From: Clostridia bacterium
GTDB taxonomy: Bacteria > Bacillota > Clostridia > UMGS1883
Direction of reading: 5' to 3'
NCBI GenBank assembly: GCA_017451505.1
Contig: JAFTOF010000009.1
Span: forward strand, 1 to 59,612
DNA: 59,612 nt
Part shown: positions 9,788 to 17,699 of the stretch, in pieces
Layout of the letters: the number at the start of each line of letters is the position of its first letter
Numbering within the stretch: the stretch's first letter is position 1
Program-made: the position numbers and the translations under genes
The notes under the pieces: generated by a model
Databases searched by the model: none
What the model saw: the letters and a program-made list of their open reading frames with translations, nothing else
Told to the model about the DNA's origin: nothing

Positions 9788-10621
9788 ATGAAATGGAATA
9801 TTATCGGCGATTCAAGCTGTGATTTATTTGATTTGGAAAAAGGCATTGAGGATGTTTTATATAAAAGCGTACCTTTCTTTATAACTGTCGAGGAGAAGGA
9901 ATATACAGATGATGAAGCTCTTGACATAGAAGCAATGATGGCACATATGGAAAAAAGCAAGAAGGCAAGCTTCACCGCCTGTCCGTCGCCTCAGTCATGG
10001 TCTGATAAAATGGTGGCAGGGGAGAATAACGTTTGTGTTACCATTTCCAAAAACCTTTCGGGAAGCTATCAAAGTGCTGAGATTGCCACAAAAGCATTTG
10101 AAGATGAAAATGAAAATACAAATGCCGCAGTGGTAGACGGCTGTGCAACGGGTCCCTCGTCCGTTCTGACTGTCAGAAAGCTTACAGAGCTTATAGAAAA
10201 AGGTGAAAGCTTTGAAAACGTAATAGAGAAAACCCGCGAATATGTAAGTGGTATACATACAGTTTTTGCACTTTCCTGCTTTGATAATCTCGTAAAAGCA
10301 GGCAGAGTGGGCAAGATAGCAGGTTTTCTTGCATCAAGTCTTGATTTCAGGGGCGTAGGAGTAGAAAGCGGAGGCAAAATCGCATTTAAAACAAAGGTAA
10401 GAGGAAAGAAAAAAGTAATTTCCGCTATGCTTGAAATTATAAAGGAAAACGGCTTTAACGGCGGTGATGTGGTTATCAGCCATTGCTTTAACGAAGAGCT
10501 GGCACTCGTAATGAAAAAGGAAATTGAAGCCCTTGATGAGAAGGTAAATGTTACGATTATGCCTACACGTGGGCTTAACAGCTATTATGCCGACAAAGCA
10601 GGTCTTATAATATCATATTGA
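9788..10621 (+). CDS. DegV family (FakB-like) fatty-acid-binding protein
   Basis: 277 aa. It has the DegV pattern: an N-terminal strand followed by GDSSCDL, then the FTACPSPQSW segment (equivalent to TSQPS in other members), CVTISKNLSGSYQSA, a VDGCATGPSS motif and a late fold-II block ending in GLNSYYADKAG. Family members bind a fatty acid and present it to the DAK2-domain kinase FakA; a FakA-like gene is at 40721-42349 in this window. An ATG at 9773 is in frame, but the GGAGG right after it (9775-9779) is the ribosome site for the ATG at 9788, which I therefore choose. Confidence 0.88.
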   Translation: MKWNIIGDSSCDLFDLEKGIEDVLYKSVPFFITVEEKEYTDDEALDIEAMMAHMEKSKKASFTACPSPQSWSDKMVAGENNVCVTISKNLSGSYQSAEIATKAFEDENENTNAAVVDGCATGPSSVLTVRKLTELIEKGESFENVIEKTREYVSGIHTVFALSCFDNLVKAGRVGKIAGFLASSLDFRGVGVESGGKIAFKTKVRGKKKVISAMLEIIKENGFNGGDVVISHCFNEELALVMKKEIEALDEKVNVTIMPTRGLNSYYADKAGLIISY

Positions 10622-10657
10622 TATCCAAAGGGAATGTAAATAAATTCAGAATTTTTC

Positions 10658-10720
10658 CTATAGCATAAAAGAAGAGGTGTAAAAAGTTCAACTTTTTACA
10701 CCTCTTCTTTTATGCTATAG
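10658..10720. terminator. Bidirectional terminator: 31-bp perfect palindrome between convergent genes
   Basis: CTATAGCATAAAAG... (10658-10688) is the exact reverse complement of 10690-10720 around a single central C. The arms carry A-rich 5' and T-rich 3' parts, so the hairpin can terminate transcription of both the DegV gene (+) and thiT (-). It abuts the thiT stop codon. Confidence 0.85.
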
Positions 10721-11272
10721 TTATTTTTTAATGAGTTTCATTCGGAAAATAATTGCTGTAACTGCGGTTGAAATAACAATTTCGGGAATCATGTACGTGC
10801 CGTTGTAAATCAGGGAGTAGGCAAGCACTGTTTGTCCCTTTTCGGCATAGACACCCCAGATGAGTATGCCTGAAATTATATGGCATATGTATCTTAAAAG
10901 TGTTACCAAAAATGCACTGAGCGGTGCAGAAAAGCTTCTTTTTCCGCTGATTCTGTAAAAGAATCCTGACAGTCCCAATACCCCAAAGGCAAGAACATAG
11001 TCAAGAACTATCACAAGAAAGAAATATGAAAAAGTCTGCGTGGGAGGCGGATAAAATCCGAAAATCATCTGTAAAACCGCATACGCCAAACTGCAGCAAA
11101 GCCCCCATTTAGTGCCAAATAAAATACCTGCGGCAATAATCGGCACCATTGATGCAAGTGTCACGCTGCCGCCCTGAAGCCAGGGAGCGGGGATAAGCTT
11201 ACTTACCCACATAAGTACGGTAGCAAGTGCAATCAGGAGTGCGCTTGTGGTTAGCTTTTTAGTTGTGTTCAT
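10721..11272 (-). CDS. thiT: ThiT, S component of an ECF thiamine transporter
   Basis: 183 aa and almost entirely hydrophobic, with about six membrane segments, as expected for ECF S components. The N-terminal KLTTSALLIALATVLMWVSKL, the GGSVTLASMVPII loop and the TQTFSYFFLVIVLDY segment are typical of the ThiT/YuaJ family, which binds thiamine and works with the shared EcfA/A'/T module (not in the window). The identification is strongly supported by the TPP riboswitch plus terminator directly upstream. The SD (AAGGAA, about 11 bases from the ATG) is weak. Confidence 0.92.
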   Translation of the reverse strand: MNTTKKLTTSALLIALATVLMWVSKLIPAPWLQGGSVTLASMVPIIAAGILFGTKWGLCCSLAYAVLQMIFGFYPPPTQTFSYFFLVIVLDYVLAFGVLGLSGFFYRISGKRSFSAPLSAFLVTLLRYICHIISGILIWGVYAEKGQTVLAYSLIYNGTYMIPEIVISTAVTAIIFRMKLIKK

Positions 11273-11315
11273 TTGTGAATATCATTCCTTTCATAAATTC
11301 ATAGGAATAATTCCA

Positions 11316-11348
11316 ACAAAAAATCGAACCGGGAAAATCGGTTCGACT
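11316..11348 (-). terminator. Riboswitch-controlled terminator upstream of thiT
   Basis: On the minus strand, CGAACCG and CGGTTCG pair around an ATTTTCC loop and are followed by ATTTTTTG. It lies between the TPP aptamer and the thiT start, the expected place for the expression platform of an OFF-type TPP switch. Confidence 0.85.
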
Positions 11349-11368
11349 AAGAAAATCTAAGCTGATAT

Positions 11369-11455
11369 TTCCCTACGTTGGCATTATCCAAATCAGGTTA
11401 CGGGTTAAAGCGGTAATACGCTTACTCTCAGCCGACTTACGGTCAGCACCCCTTT
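11369..11455 (-). promoter_or_regulatory. TPP riboswitch (THI element)
   Basis: Read on the minus strand it contains the conserved THI-box pieces in order: GGGGTGCTG, GGCTGAGAGTA, ACCCGTAACCTGAT, GGATAATGCCAACGTAGGGA. This is the standard aptamer for thiamine pyrophosphate. It sits between a consensus promoter and an intrinsic terminator, so thiamine sufficiency should stop thiT transcription. Confidence 0.97.
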
Positions 11456-11480
11456 TAATTTATTGCTTCGAAGCAATTCT

Positions 11481-11509
11481 ATTATATAACCGTGTGAAAG
11501 AATTGTCAA
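11481..11509 (-). promoter_or_regulatory. Sigma-A promoter of the thiT leader
   Basis: Minus strand: TTGACA (11509-11504), 17-bp spacer, TATAAT (11486-11481), a perfect consensus. A short perfect palindrome (TTGCTTCGAAGCAA, 11464-11477) lies between this promoter and the aptamer and would form a 5' hairpin on the leader. Confidence 0.9.
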
Positions 11510-11549
11510 TGAATTTTTGTCGCTTTAAGTGTATATGCAGACCGCTTAT

Positions 11550-11577
11550 TTGCACTATCGGAAAGAAAATTTATAAT
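11550..11577 (+). promoter_or_regulatory. Probable sigma-A promoter of nagA
   Basis: TTGCAC (11550-11555), 16-bp spacer, TATAAT (11572-11577), about 75 bp upstream of the nagA start. The 382-bp gap between thiT and nagA is otherwise filled by the thiT leader; nothing else was recognised there. Confidence 0.6.
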
Positions 11578-11654
11578 ATTAGCAACATTTCTTGCAAATA
11601 GAAAACAGTAGTGATATATTGAGTTCAAGAAATTAATTTTAAGGGGAAAGTCAT

Positions 11655-12800
11655 ATGAAATGCATTATAAACGGCAGGCTTGTTCTTGAGGACAAGGTCT
11701 TGGATTCTCATGCAATTATATTTGATGAGAAAATAGAAAAAATAATAAGCGAAGATGAAATCAACGTTAATGATTACGAAGTCATTGATGCAAAGGGCAA
11801 TTTAGTTCTTCCCGGTCTTATTGATATGCATATTCACGGATATCTGGGTGCCGATGCTTCCGACGGAGATGCCGACGGAATAAGAAAAATGGCAGAGGGA
11901 ATAATCCAAAACGGCGTTACATCATGGTGTCCCACAACGATGACTGTATCGAAAGAAGAAATTGAAAAAGCCTTTGACACGGTGAGAGAGGTTAAAAACA
12001 GCGGTGAATATTACGGCTCCAGAATTTTAGGCGTCAACAGCGAAGGTCCTTTTATAAATGAGGCAAAAAAAGGTGCTCAGGCAGCAGAGCATATCTTAAA
12101 ACCTGATGCTGATTTTATTAAGAAACACTCTGATATTGTAAAGCTCTTTACCGTTGCCCCTGAGGTTGAGGGAGCGTTGGAATGTATAGAGAAAGTGGCA
12201 GAGGAAACAGATGTACTCATTTCTATGGGACATACCGATGCAAGCTATGAAGAGGCGAAATGCGGTATCGAAAAAGGCGTAAGACACACAACACATCTAT
12301 TCAATGCAATGACGGCTCTGTCACACCGCAGTCCCGGTGTAACGGGTGCTGCACTTTCCGACGGCAGGGTAAGCACCGAGCTTATAGCGGATACTTTCCA
12401 TGTAAATAAAGGAGTTTTCGCTCTTGTATCAAAGCTTAAAGGCGATAAACTATGCCTTATAACCGACTGTATGAGAGCAGGAGGTATGCCTGACGGAGAG
12501 TATTCTCTCGGAGGACAGCCTGTCTTTAAGGAGGGTATAAAATGCCTTATGCCCGACGGCACAATCGCAGGGAGCGTGCTGAAACTTAACGAAGCAGTAA
12601 GAAATCTTTATGAAAATACAGAGCTTGAAATTTATGAAGCCGTAAACTGTGCTTCGCTTAATATCGCAAAAGTCTTAGGGGAAGATAAGGAAATTGGATC
12701 TCTTCAGGAGGGCAAGCGTGCAGATATAATAATTACCGACGGGAAATTTAGTGTTCTTTCGACAATACTCGGCGGAGAAATAAGATATAAAGGAGAATAA
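11655..12800 (+). CDS. nagA: N-acetylglucosamine-6-phosphate deacetylase
   Basis: 381 aa, normal for NagA. It removes acetate from GlcNAc-6-P in amino-sugar use and cell-wall recycling. Visible signatures are the amidohydrolase metal site LIDMHIHGYLGAD, the metal Glu in NSEGPFIN, the His in SMGHTDAS, THLFNAMTALSHRSPG (substrate loop) and the catalytic Asp in CLITDCMRAGGM, ending with the REDIII-like ADIIITDG. SD AGGGGAAAG. The ROK-type kinase follows after 2 bp, so the two are cotranscribed. No nagB is seen next to it. Confidence 0.95.
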   Translation: MKCIINGRLVLEDKVLDSHAIIFDEKIEKIISEDEINVNDYEVIDAKGNLVLPGLIDMHIHGYLGADASDGDADGIRKMAEGIIQNGVTSWCPTTMTVSKEEIEKAFDTVREVKNSGEYYGSRILGVNSEGPFINEAKKGAQAAEHILKPDADFIKKHSDIVKLFTVAPEVEGALECIEKVAEETDVLISMGHTDASYEEAKCGIEKGVRHTTHLFNAMTALSHRSPGVTGAALSDGRVSTELIADTFHVNKGVFALVSKLKGDKLCLITDCMRAGGMPDGEYSLGGQPVFKEGIKCLMPDGTIAGSVLKLNEAVRNLYENTELEIYEAVNCASLNIAKVLGEDKEIGSLQEGKRADIIITDGKFSVLSTILGGEIRYKGE

Positions 12801-12802
12801 TC

Positions 12803-14170
12803 ATGATAGCAAAACTTGAACCGGAATTTATGCCAATGGTCAAAGTCATTAACGATTTTAAAGAAGCTGTAGCAAAAGCAGAAAGTCAGAGCGTGGCAAT
12901 CTGCGTAGAAAGAAACGGCGGACTGATGGCAGTATATAACATTGATGTGTATAAGGAAAACACAGGTCACGATGAGGAGAACTACAGTATCGTGGAAAGA
13001 ATTATCAAAACCCTCCTTTGGGCAAAGGGCGGATTTAAGGTGTATGTGGCAGGCTCCCGTTACATATATGAACGCATTGCAGACGATTACAGAATAGGCG
13101 GAGCAAGGGAATTTGATTTAAACTTTATGTCCCGTGTATATGAAAAGCCCTTTGAGGTTATCTATGTTGAAAATGCTAAGGATGCACCAAAGGAAAATGA
13201 CAAATCTTCTCCCATAGGCAGACATCTGGACGGTTGCCGCATCGGATTTGATGCAGGCGGAAGCGACCGTAAGGTTTCAGCCGTTGTAAACGGTGAAACG
13301 GTTTACTCTGAGGAAGTAGTATGGTTCCCCAAGCTTCAGGAGGATCCCAAATATCACTATGAGGGAATATTAAATGCGATGAAAACTGCGGCATCACATA
13401 TGCCCAGAGTTGATGCAATCGGAGTTTCCTCCGCAGGAGTATACATTGACAACAAGATAATGGTTGCATCGCTTTTCCTTAAGGTATCGGACGAGCATTT
13501 TGAAAAGCACGTAAAGACAATGTATATGGATGTGGCAAAGGAAATCGGAGATGTCCCCCTTGAAGTTGCAAATGACGGTGATGTAACGGCTCTTGCAGGT
13601 GCTATGAGCCTTGAGGATAATAATGTTCTCGGCGTTGCGATGGGTACGAGCGAAGCGGCAGGCTATGTAGACAAGGAAGGAAATATTACAGGCTGGCTTA
13701 ATGAGCTTGCATTTGTCCCCGTAGACTTCAATAAGAGTGCAATGGTTGACGAATGGAGCGGAGATTACGGCTGCGGTGTTAAATATTTCTCTCAGGATGC
13801 TGTTATCAAGCTTGCCCCAAAAGCAGGAATAGAGCTTGACGAAAAGCTTTCACCTGCGGAAAAGCTTAAGGTTGTGCAGAATCTTATGACACAGAATGAC
13901 AGCCGTGCAGCGGCTATCTATGAAACCATAGGCGTATATTTTGGTTATACCATTGCGTACTACTCTATGTTCTATGATATTAATCATGTTCTTATCATGG
14001 GCAGAGTTACAAGCGGAAACGGTGGTACAATCCTTCTTGAAAAGGCAAACGAAGTGCTTAAAACAGAGTTCCCTGAGCTTTTTGAAAAAGTTAAGCTTCA
14101 TATCCCCGATGAAAAGGCAAGAAGAGTAGGTCAGTCCGTTGCGGCTGCAAGCCTTCCCAAAATCGGCTGA
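12803..14170 (+). CDS. ROK-family sugar kinase with ~145-aa N-terminal extension
   Basis: 455 aa. Residues about 148-455 resemble the ROK/ASKHA kinase fold: phosphate loop GCRIGFDAGGSDRKVSAV, a middle VDAIGVSSAGVY, the ANDGDVTALAGA segment (place of the ROK catalytic Asp region), VLGVAMGTSEAAGYV and a late MGRVTSGNGG. The ROK zinc motif is not seen. Residues 1-145 have no obvious relation to ROK proteins and may be a separate alpha/beta domain. Spacing of 2 bp from nagA and SD AAAGGAG indicate an operon; an N-acetylglucosamine or other amino-sugar kinase is the natural inference. Substrate is not proven by sequence. Confidence 0.7.
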   Translation: MIAKLEPEFMPMVKVINDFKEAVAKAESQSVAICVERNGGLMAVYNIDVYKENTGHDEENYSIVERIIKTLLWAKGGFKVYVAGSRYIYERIADDYRIGGAREFDLNFMSRVYEKPFEVIYVENAKDAPKENDKSSPIGRHLDGCRIGFDAGGSDRKVSAVVNGETVYSEEVVWFPKLQEDPKYHYEGILNAMKTAASHMPRVDAIGVSSAGVYIDNKIMVASLFLKVSDEHFEKHVKTMYMDVAKEIGDVPLEVANDGDVTALAGAMSLEDNNVLGVAMGTSEAAGYVDKEGNITGWLNELAFVPVDFNKSAMVDEWSGDYGCGVKYFSQDAVIKLAPKAGIELDEKLSPAEKLKVVQNLMTQNDSRAAAIYETIGVYFGYTIAYYSMFYDINHVLIMGRVTSGNGGTILLEKANEVLKTEFPELFEKVKLHIPDEKARRVGQSVAAASLPKIG

Positions 14171-14175
14171 TTTTT

Positions 14176-14206
14176 AAAGACAAGTTTCATTTTGAAACTT
14201 GTCTTT
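14176..14206 (+). terminator. Terminator of the nagA-kinase operon
   Basis: Perfect 14-bp hairpin AAAGACAAGTTTCA/TGAAACTTGTCTTT with a 3-base loop, followed by ATTTG. Its right arm also contains the -35 box of the next gene. Confidence 0.85.
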
Positions 14207-14227
14207 ATTTGTAATTCATGTTATAAT
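14199..14227 (+). promoter_or_regulatory. Promoter of the radical SAM gene, overlapping the terminator arm
   Basis: TTGTCT (14199-14204), 17-bp spacer, TATAAT (14222-14227). The -35 lies within the descending arm of the preceding terminator. Confidence 0.7.
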
Positions 14228-14260
14228 GATTTTGCTTTAATATTTCAAGGAGTTAATCGT

Positions 14261-15907
14261 ATGAAAGTTGTTTTGGCAACCCTTAATGCAAAGTATATAC
14301 ATGTAAATCTCGCACTACGTTCTATAGGAAGATATTGTGAGGACTTTAATCCTGAAATCTGCGAGTACACAGTGAATGATAATGTCGATAGCATCATAGC
14401 ATCGCTTCATATGAAAAAGGCAGATGTAATAGCATTCTCCTGCTACATATGGAATGTTGAAAAAGTTCTTTATATTTCACAGTGCCTTAAAAAGATTAAG
14501 CCGTCCCTTAAAATCATTTTGGGAGGACATGAGGTTTCTCACGACAGTCAAAGCATTATGGCTGAAAACCCGTGGATAGATTATATTATCCGCGGAGAAG
14601 GGGAGAAGCCTATGCTTTCACTTCTTGGAGCTATCAGAGGAAATTTTGATGTGGAAAACGTAAGCTCGCTTACATACCGAAGAGGAGATAATATAAAAGA
14701 AACTCCTCTTGCAGAGCATGGAAGCCTTAATGAGTATCCCATTGCTTATGATGAGAGTATACGTGAATTTAAAGGAAAGATTATTTACTACGAATCCTCC
14801 AGAGGGTGTCCGTTTAATTGCAGTTATTGCCTTTCGGGGGATAACAGGCGAGTTGATTTTCTTGAGCTTGAAAGGGTGAAAAAAGAGCTTTTGTTTTTCA
14901 TCGAAAATGATGTTCCTCTGGTTAAATTCGTAGACCGCACATTTAACGCAGATAAAGAAAGAGCGAAGGAAATCTGGAAATTCATTATAGAAAACAGTAA
15001 AAATACCTGCTTTCATTTTGAACTTGCGGGAAGCCTTATTGATGAGGAAACAATCAAGCTTTTAAAAACTGCACCCAAGGGAATAATTCAATTTGAAATC
15101 GGAGTGCAGTCCACCAATGAAAAGACGATTAGTGCAATCGGAAGAAGCATCGAATTTGAAAAAGTCCGTGACAATGTGGAAAAGCTTCTTGAGGCGGATA
15201 ATATTCATATTCATCTTGACCTTATTGCAGGGCTTCCCTATGAGGATTATGAAAGCTTTAAGACATCCTTTGACGAAGTTATAAAGGTACGTCCTCATGT
15301 ACTTCAGCTTGGCTTTTTAAAACTCCTCAAAGGGTCGAAATTAAGAAACGAAGCGGAAAAGTACGGATATAAATATAAGGAAAAAGCCCCCTATGAAGTA
15401 ATGGAAAATGATTTTGTTTCCTTTGATGAAATAATAAAGCTTAAATTCATTGAGGAGCTTCTGGAAAGATATTATAACAGCGGTGATTTTACACGCTCTA
15501 TGGATTTCCTCTTTGAAAGGGAAGAATCAGCTTTTGGAATATTTGAGAAAATTTATGATTATTTCACACAAAATGCCCTTTTTGACCGAAGCGTTTCCCT
15601 TGAAGCACATTACGAGCATTTAGAGAAGATTTTCTTATACGACGGCTTTTCGGACTGTGTACGGGCAGACCGCCTTACAAACAAAAAGGCAAAGCTTTCC
15701 TATGAGAACGAAAAGGAATTTAAGGAAGCCTGCTTTGAATTTTTAAAGAAAAAGGAAAATGTCGAAAAATATCTTTCCGCCTATATCTCGCTCCCGCCAC
15801 GAAAAATTTACACAAAGCTCCGTTTTGAAAAGCTTTTTGGCGGCGTGTATCTCTATGACGCTTCACAAAATAAATTAACAGAAATAACAGAGGACTTTCA
15901 GATTTAA
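14261..15907 (+). CDS. B12-binding-domain radical SAM protein (DUF4080 type)
   Basis: 548 aa. The N-terminal part (about 1-140) looks like a cobalamin-binding-type Rossmann domain (LGGHEVSHDSQSIM, IIRGEGEKPM). The radical SAM core begins with ESSRGCPFNCSYCLSG, giving the CxxxCxxC iron-sulfur ligands, followed by VDRTFNADKERAK, FELAGSLIDEE and LIAGLPYEDYESF. The C-terminal ~190 residues match the DUF4080 tail seen with this group. I start at the ATG with SD AAGGAG at good spacing; an upstream in-frame start at 14192 would lie inside the terminator. Members occur widely in Clostridia and have no established substrate. A hairpin terminator overlaps the stop codon. Confidence 0.85.
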   Translation: MKVVLATLNAKYIHVNLALRSIGRYCEDFNPEICEYTVNDNVDSIIASLHMKKADVIAFSCYIWNVEKVLYISQCLKKIKPSLKIILGGHEVSHDSQSIMAENPWIDYIIRGEGEKPMLSLLGAIRGNFDVENVSSLTYRRGDNIKETPLAEHGSLNEYPIAYDESIREFKGKIIYYESSRGCPFNCSYCLSGDNRRVDFLELERVKKELLFFIENDVPLVKFVDRTFNADKERAKEIWKFIIENSKNTCFHFELAGSLIDEETIKLLKTAPKGIIQFEIGVQSTNEKTISAIGRSIEFEKVRDNVEKLLEADNIHIHLDLIAGLPYEDYESFKTSFDEVIKVRPHVLQLGFLKLLKGSKLRNEAEKYGYKYKEKAPYEVMENDFVSFDEIIKLKFIEELLERYYNSGDFTRSMDFLFEREESAFGIFEKIYDYFTQNALFDRSVSLEAHYEHLEKIFLYDGFSDCVRADRLTNKKAKLSYENEKEFKEACFEFLKKKENVEKYLSAYISLPPRKIYTKLRFEKLFGGVYLYDASQNKLTEITEDFQI

Positions 15908-15922
15908 TCCGAAAGTCCTTTT
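15891..15922 (+). terminator. Terminator with the stop codon in its loop
   Basis: AGGACTTTC (15891-15899) pairs with GAAAGTCCT (15911-15919), followed by TTT. The TAA of the radical SAM gene (15905-15907) lies in the loop. It also separates this gene from the convergent DUF4886 gene. Confidence 0.75.
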
Positions 15923-15927
15923 GAAAT

Positions 15928-16653
15928 TTACTTATTTGTAAGCTCTTTAACACACTTCTTTACGATTGCAATTTCTCCCTCGCTGATTTGTTCATCGAAA
16001 TCGCGGAAGGTGTTTTCGCTGATATCATTTCCGGAAAGAAGAGCATACCATAAAAGTCCTACTGCGTAGCGTGAAATTCCCAGGGAAAGGTGTAAACTGT
16101 CGCGGTGCGTGTTATTAATTCCATTTGCGATAAGCTTTTGCAAAAGCTCGCCCGACTTTATAATAAACTCTGCGTTTACATCCTTTGCGGCTTTGTTATA
16201 TGCCTCCTCAAGGTCGAGGAACATATCTCTTTGATCTGTATATTTTTCTGTGTGCTCAAGCTTTGGACTGCCTTGTTTATACGCCCATGTCTGATGAATC
16301 AGTATTTTTGCCTTGGGGCACAATTTTCTGATATATGCACAAAGCTCTGTAAGATAGGGCTGATATGTATCATAATCAAAGCTAAAGTGGCTTGCCTGCT
16401 GGAGCGTTATGTAATCCCAGCTTCGGTTTAAAAGTGCTTCCTTAAGCGATACATCAAAGCCTGTGATTTCTCCATTAAATTCAAGACCGTAAACCGCTCC
16501 TTCGCTATGCATATTTCGGAAGTGGCGTTCCAACGGACACCCGCCTATGAAAAGATTTGCTACTTTTAAATCAAAACCGTCACTGCGTGCAATGCGGTGG
16601 AGATAGCGTGTAGCATCCTGCGAAAAACTGTTACCGATGGCAAGAATATTCAT
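15928..16653 (-). CDS. DUF4886 (SGNH-hydrolase-like) protein
   Basis: 241 aa. The N-terminal ILAIGNSFSQDATRYLHRIA is the hallmark of DUF4886, a family with an SGNH/GDSL-esterase-like start (block I G-N-S). Later HQTWAYKQGSP and the Asp/His pair in RDSLHLSLGISRYAVGLLWYALL resemble the catalytic Asp-x-x-His end of SGNH enzymes. No signal peptide is seen. I choose ATG 16653, seven bases after the GGGGGA site; TTG 16659 is less likely. Known relatives often sit near carbohydrate-use genes; the substrate is unknown. Confidence 0.82.
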   Translation of the reverse strand: MNILAIGNSFSQDATRYLHRIARSDGFDLKVANLFIGGCPLERHFRNMHSEGAVYGLEFNGEITGFDVSLKEALLNRSWDYITLQQASHFSFDYDTYQPYLTELCAYIRKLCPKAKILIHQTWAYKQGSPKLEHTEKYTDQRDMFLDLEEAYNKAAKDVNAEFIIKSGELLQKLIANGINNTHRDSLHLSLGISRYAVGLLWYALLSGNDISENTFRDFDEQISEGEIAIVKKCVKELTNK

Positions 16654-16685
16654 ACTCAAATCCCCCTTTTAAATGTTTCCCTATT

Positions 16686-16713
16686 ATTATAGCACATAAT
16701 AGAAAAAAAGCAA
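16686..16713 (-). promoter_or_regulatory. Promoter of the DUF4886 gene
   Basis: Minus strand TTGCTT (16713-16708), 16-bp spacer, TATAAT (16691-16686). It starts immediately after the stop codon of the lysR-type gene, so DUF4886 need not depend on readthrough. Confidence 0.7.
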
Positions 16714-17592
16714 TTATTTTCTCCTTATAAGATTTAAAAATGTTTCCGAAGCGAGGGACAGGGGAGTATTACGTAAATATGCACAGCCGAGGCTTCTTGG
16801 GGGCATTGGCGGCTCAAGCTTCATAGGAAGGACAAGCCCACGATCGATGCTCTCTCTTGAAAATTCTTCAATTACGCAGGAAACGCCGAGGTCAATTGAT
16901 GCAAATCGTATAAGTAGATCATGTGCAGCGATTTCAATCTGCGGCTCTAATGTGATTCCCCTATCCTTAAACTGTTTATTAAGATAATGACGGGATGATG
17001 AATTATCTTCAAGAAGAATAAGCGGTTCCTGAGCAATGTCTTTCCACGAATAACTTCGCTTCAATGCGTGCTTCGGGCTGCATACAAAAATATCGTGTAT
17101 TTCAAAACATGGCTCAATGCAAAGCTCATCATCCGATATAGGCATATTGACAAAAGCAAGCTCGGCTTTGCCCTCTTTAACGAGTTGAAGCATCTGATGC
17201 GAGTATGAATTTGCCATTTCTATACGGATTTCGGGATAAGTTGCATGAAACTGTTCAAGATAAGGAAGCAGGTAATGGCTTGTGATTGTGTCACCTGCGG
17301 CGATGGTAAGCGAGCCGCTGTCTAAATGATGAAGCCGTGCAAGGAGTGTTTCACCCTGCGAGATTGCCTGCATGGCACTTTCCACTTTTTGAAACAGAAG
17401 CTCGCCCTCCTTTGTTAAGGCTACGCCACGTCTGGAACGCACAAAAAGGACTGCATTTAAATCGGCTTCAAGCTGATGAATACATTGTGATATTGCCGAC
17501 TGTGATATATACAGGTGCTTGGCTGCCTTTGAGAATGATTGATGGAGTGCTGTTTCATAAAAAATCCGATAATAGTCGAGCTTTGTTTTCAT
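16714..17592 (-). CDS. LysR-family transcriptional regulator
   Basis: 292 aa. Residues 1-60 form the LysR winged helix (FYETALHQSFSKAAKHLYIS, QSAISQCIHQLEADLNAVLF, RSRRGVALTKEGELL). About residues 90-290 are a periplasmic-binding-like effector domain (GDTITSHYLLPYLEQFHATYPEIRIEM). SD AAGGAGA lies six bases before the ATG. It is divergent from the CofE-like gene with a 107-bp shared regulatory region, the usual layout for a LysR regulator controlling its neighbour. The co-inducer cannot be deduced. Confidence 0.93.
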   Translation of the reverse strand: MKTKLDYYRIFYETALHQSFSKAAKHLYISQSAISQCIHQLEADLNAVLFVRSRRGVALTKEGELLFQKVESAMQAISQGETLLARLHHLDSGSLTIAAGDTITSHYLLPYLEQFHATYPEIRIEMANSYSHQMLQLVKEGKAELAFVNMPISDDELCIEPCFEIHDIFVCSPKHALKRSYSWKDIAQEPLILLEDNSSSRHYLNKQFKDRGITLEPQIEIAAHDLLIRFASIDLGVSCVIEEFSRESIDRGLVLPMKLEPPMPPRSLGCAYLRNTPLSLASETFLNLIRRK

Positions 17593-17699
17593 ATAAGTTC
17601 TCCTTATAACAGTAGTAAGTATTATCTACTTTACTAATGATGATATTTGTATTATAATAACAGTGTAATAAAAAGTCAAGTTCTTTTGGAGGGATTTAA
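17593..17699. promoter_or_regulatory. Divergent promoter/operator region between lysR-type gene and cofE-like gene
   Basis: Holds the dyad AGTAG-N10-CTACT (17611-17630), a candidate LysR site, and rightward TTTACT (17630-17635)/17 bp/TATAAT (17653-17658) for the cofE-like gene, with a TTTGGAGGGA SD before ATG 17700. The dyad ends at the -35, fitting an activator or auto-repressor site. The leftward promoter is not clear. Confidence 0.55.
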
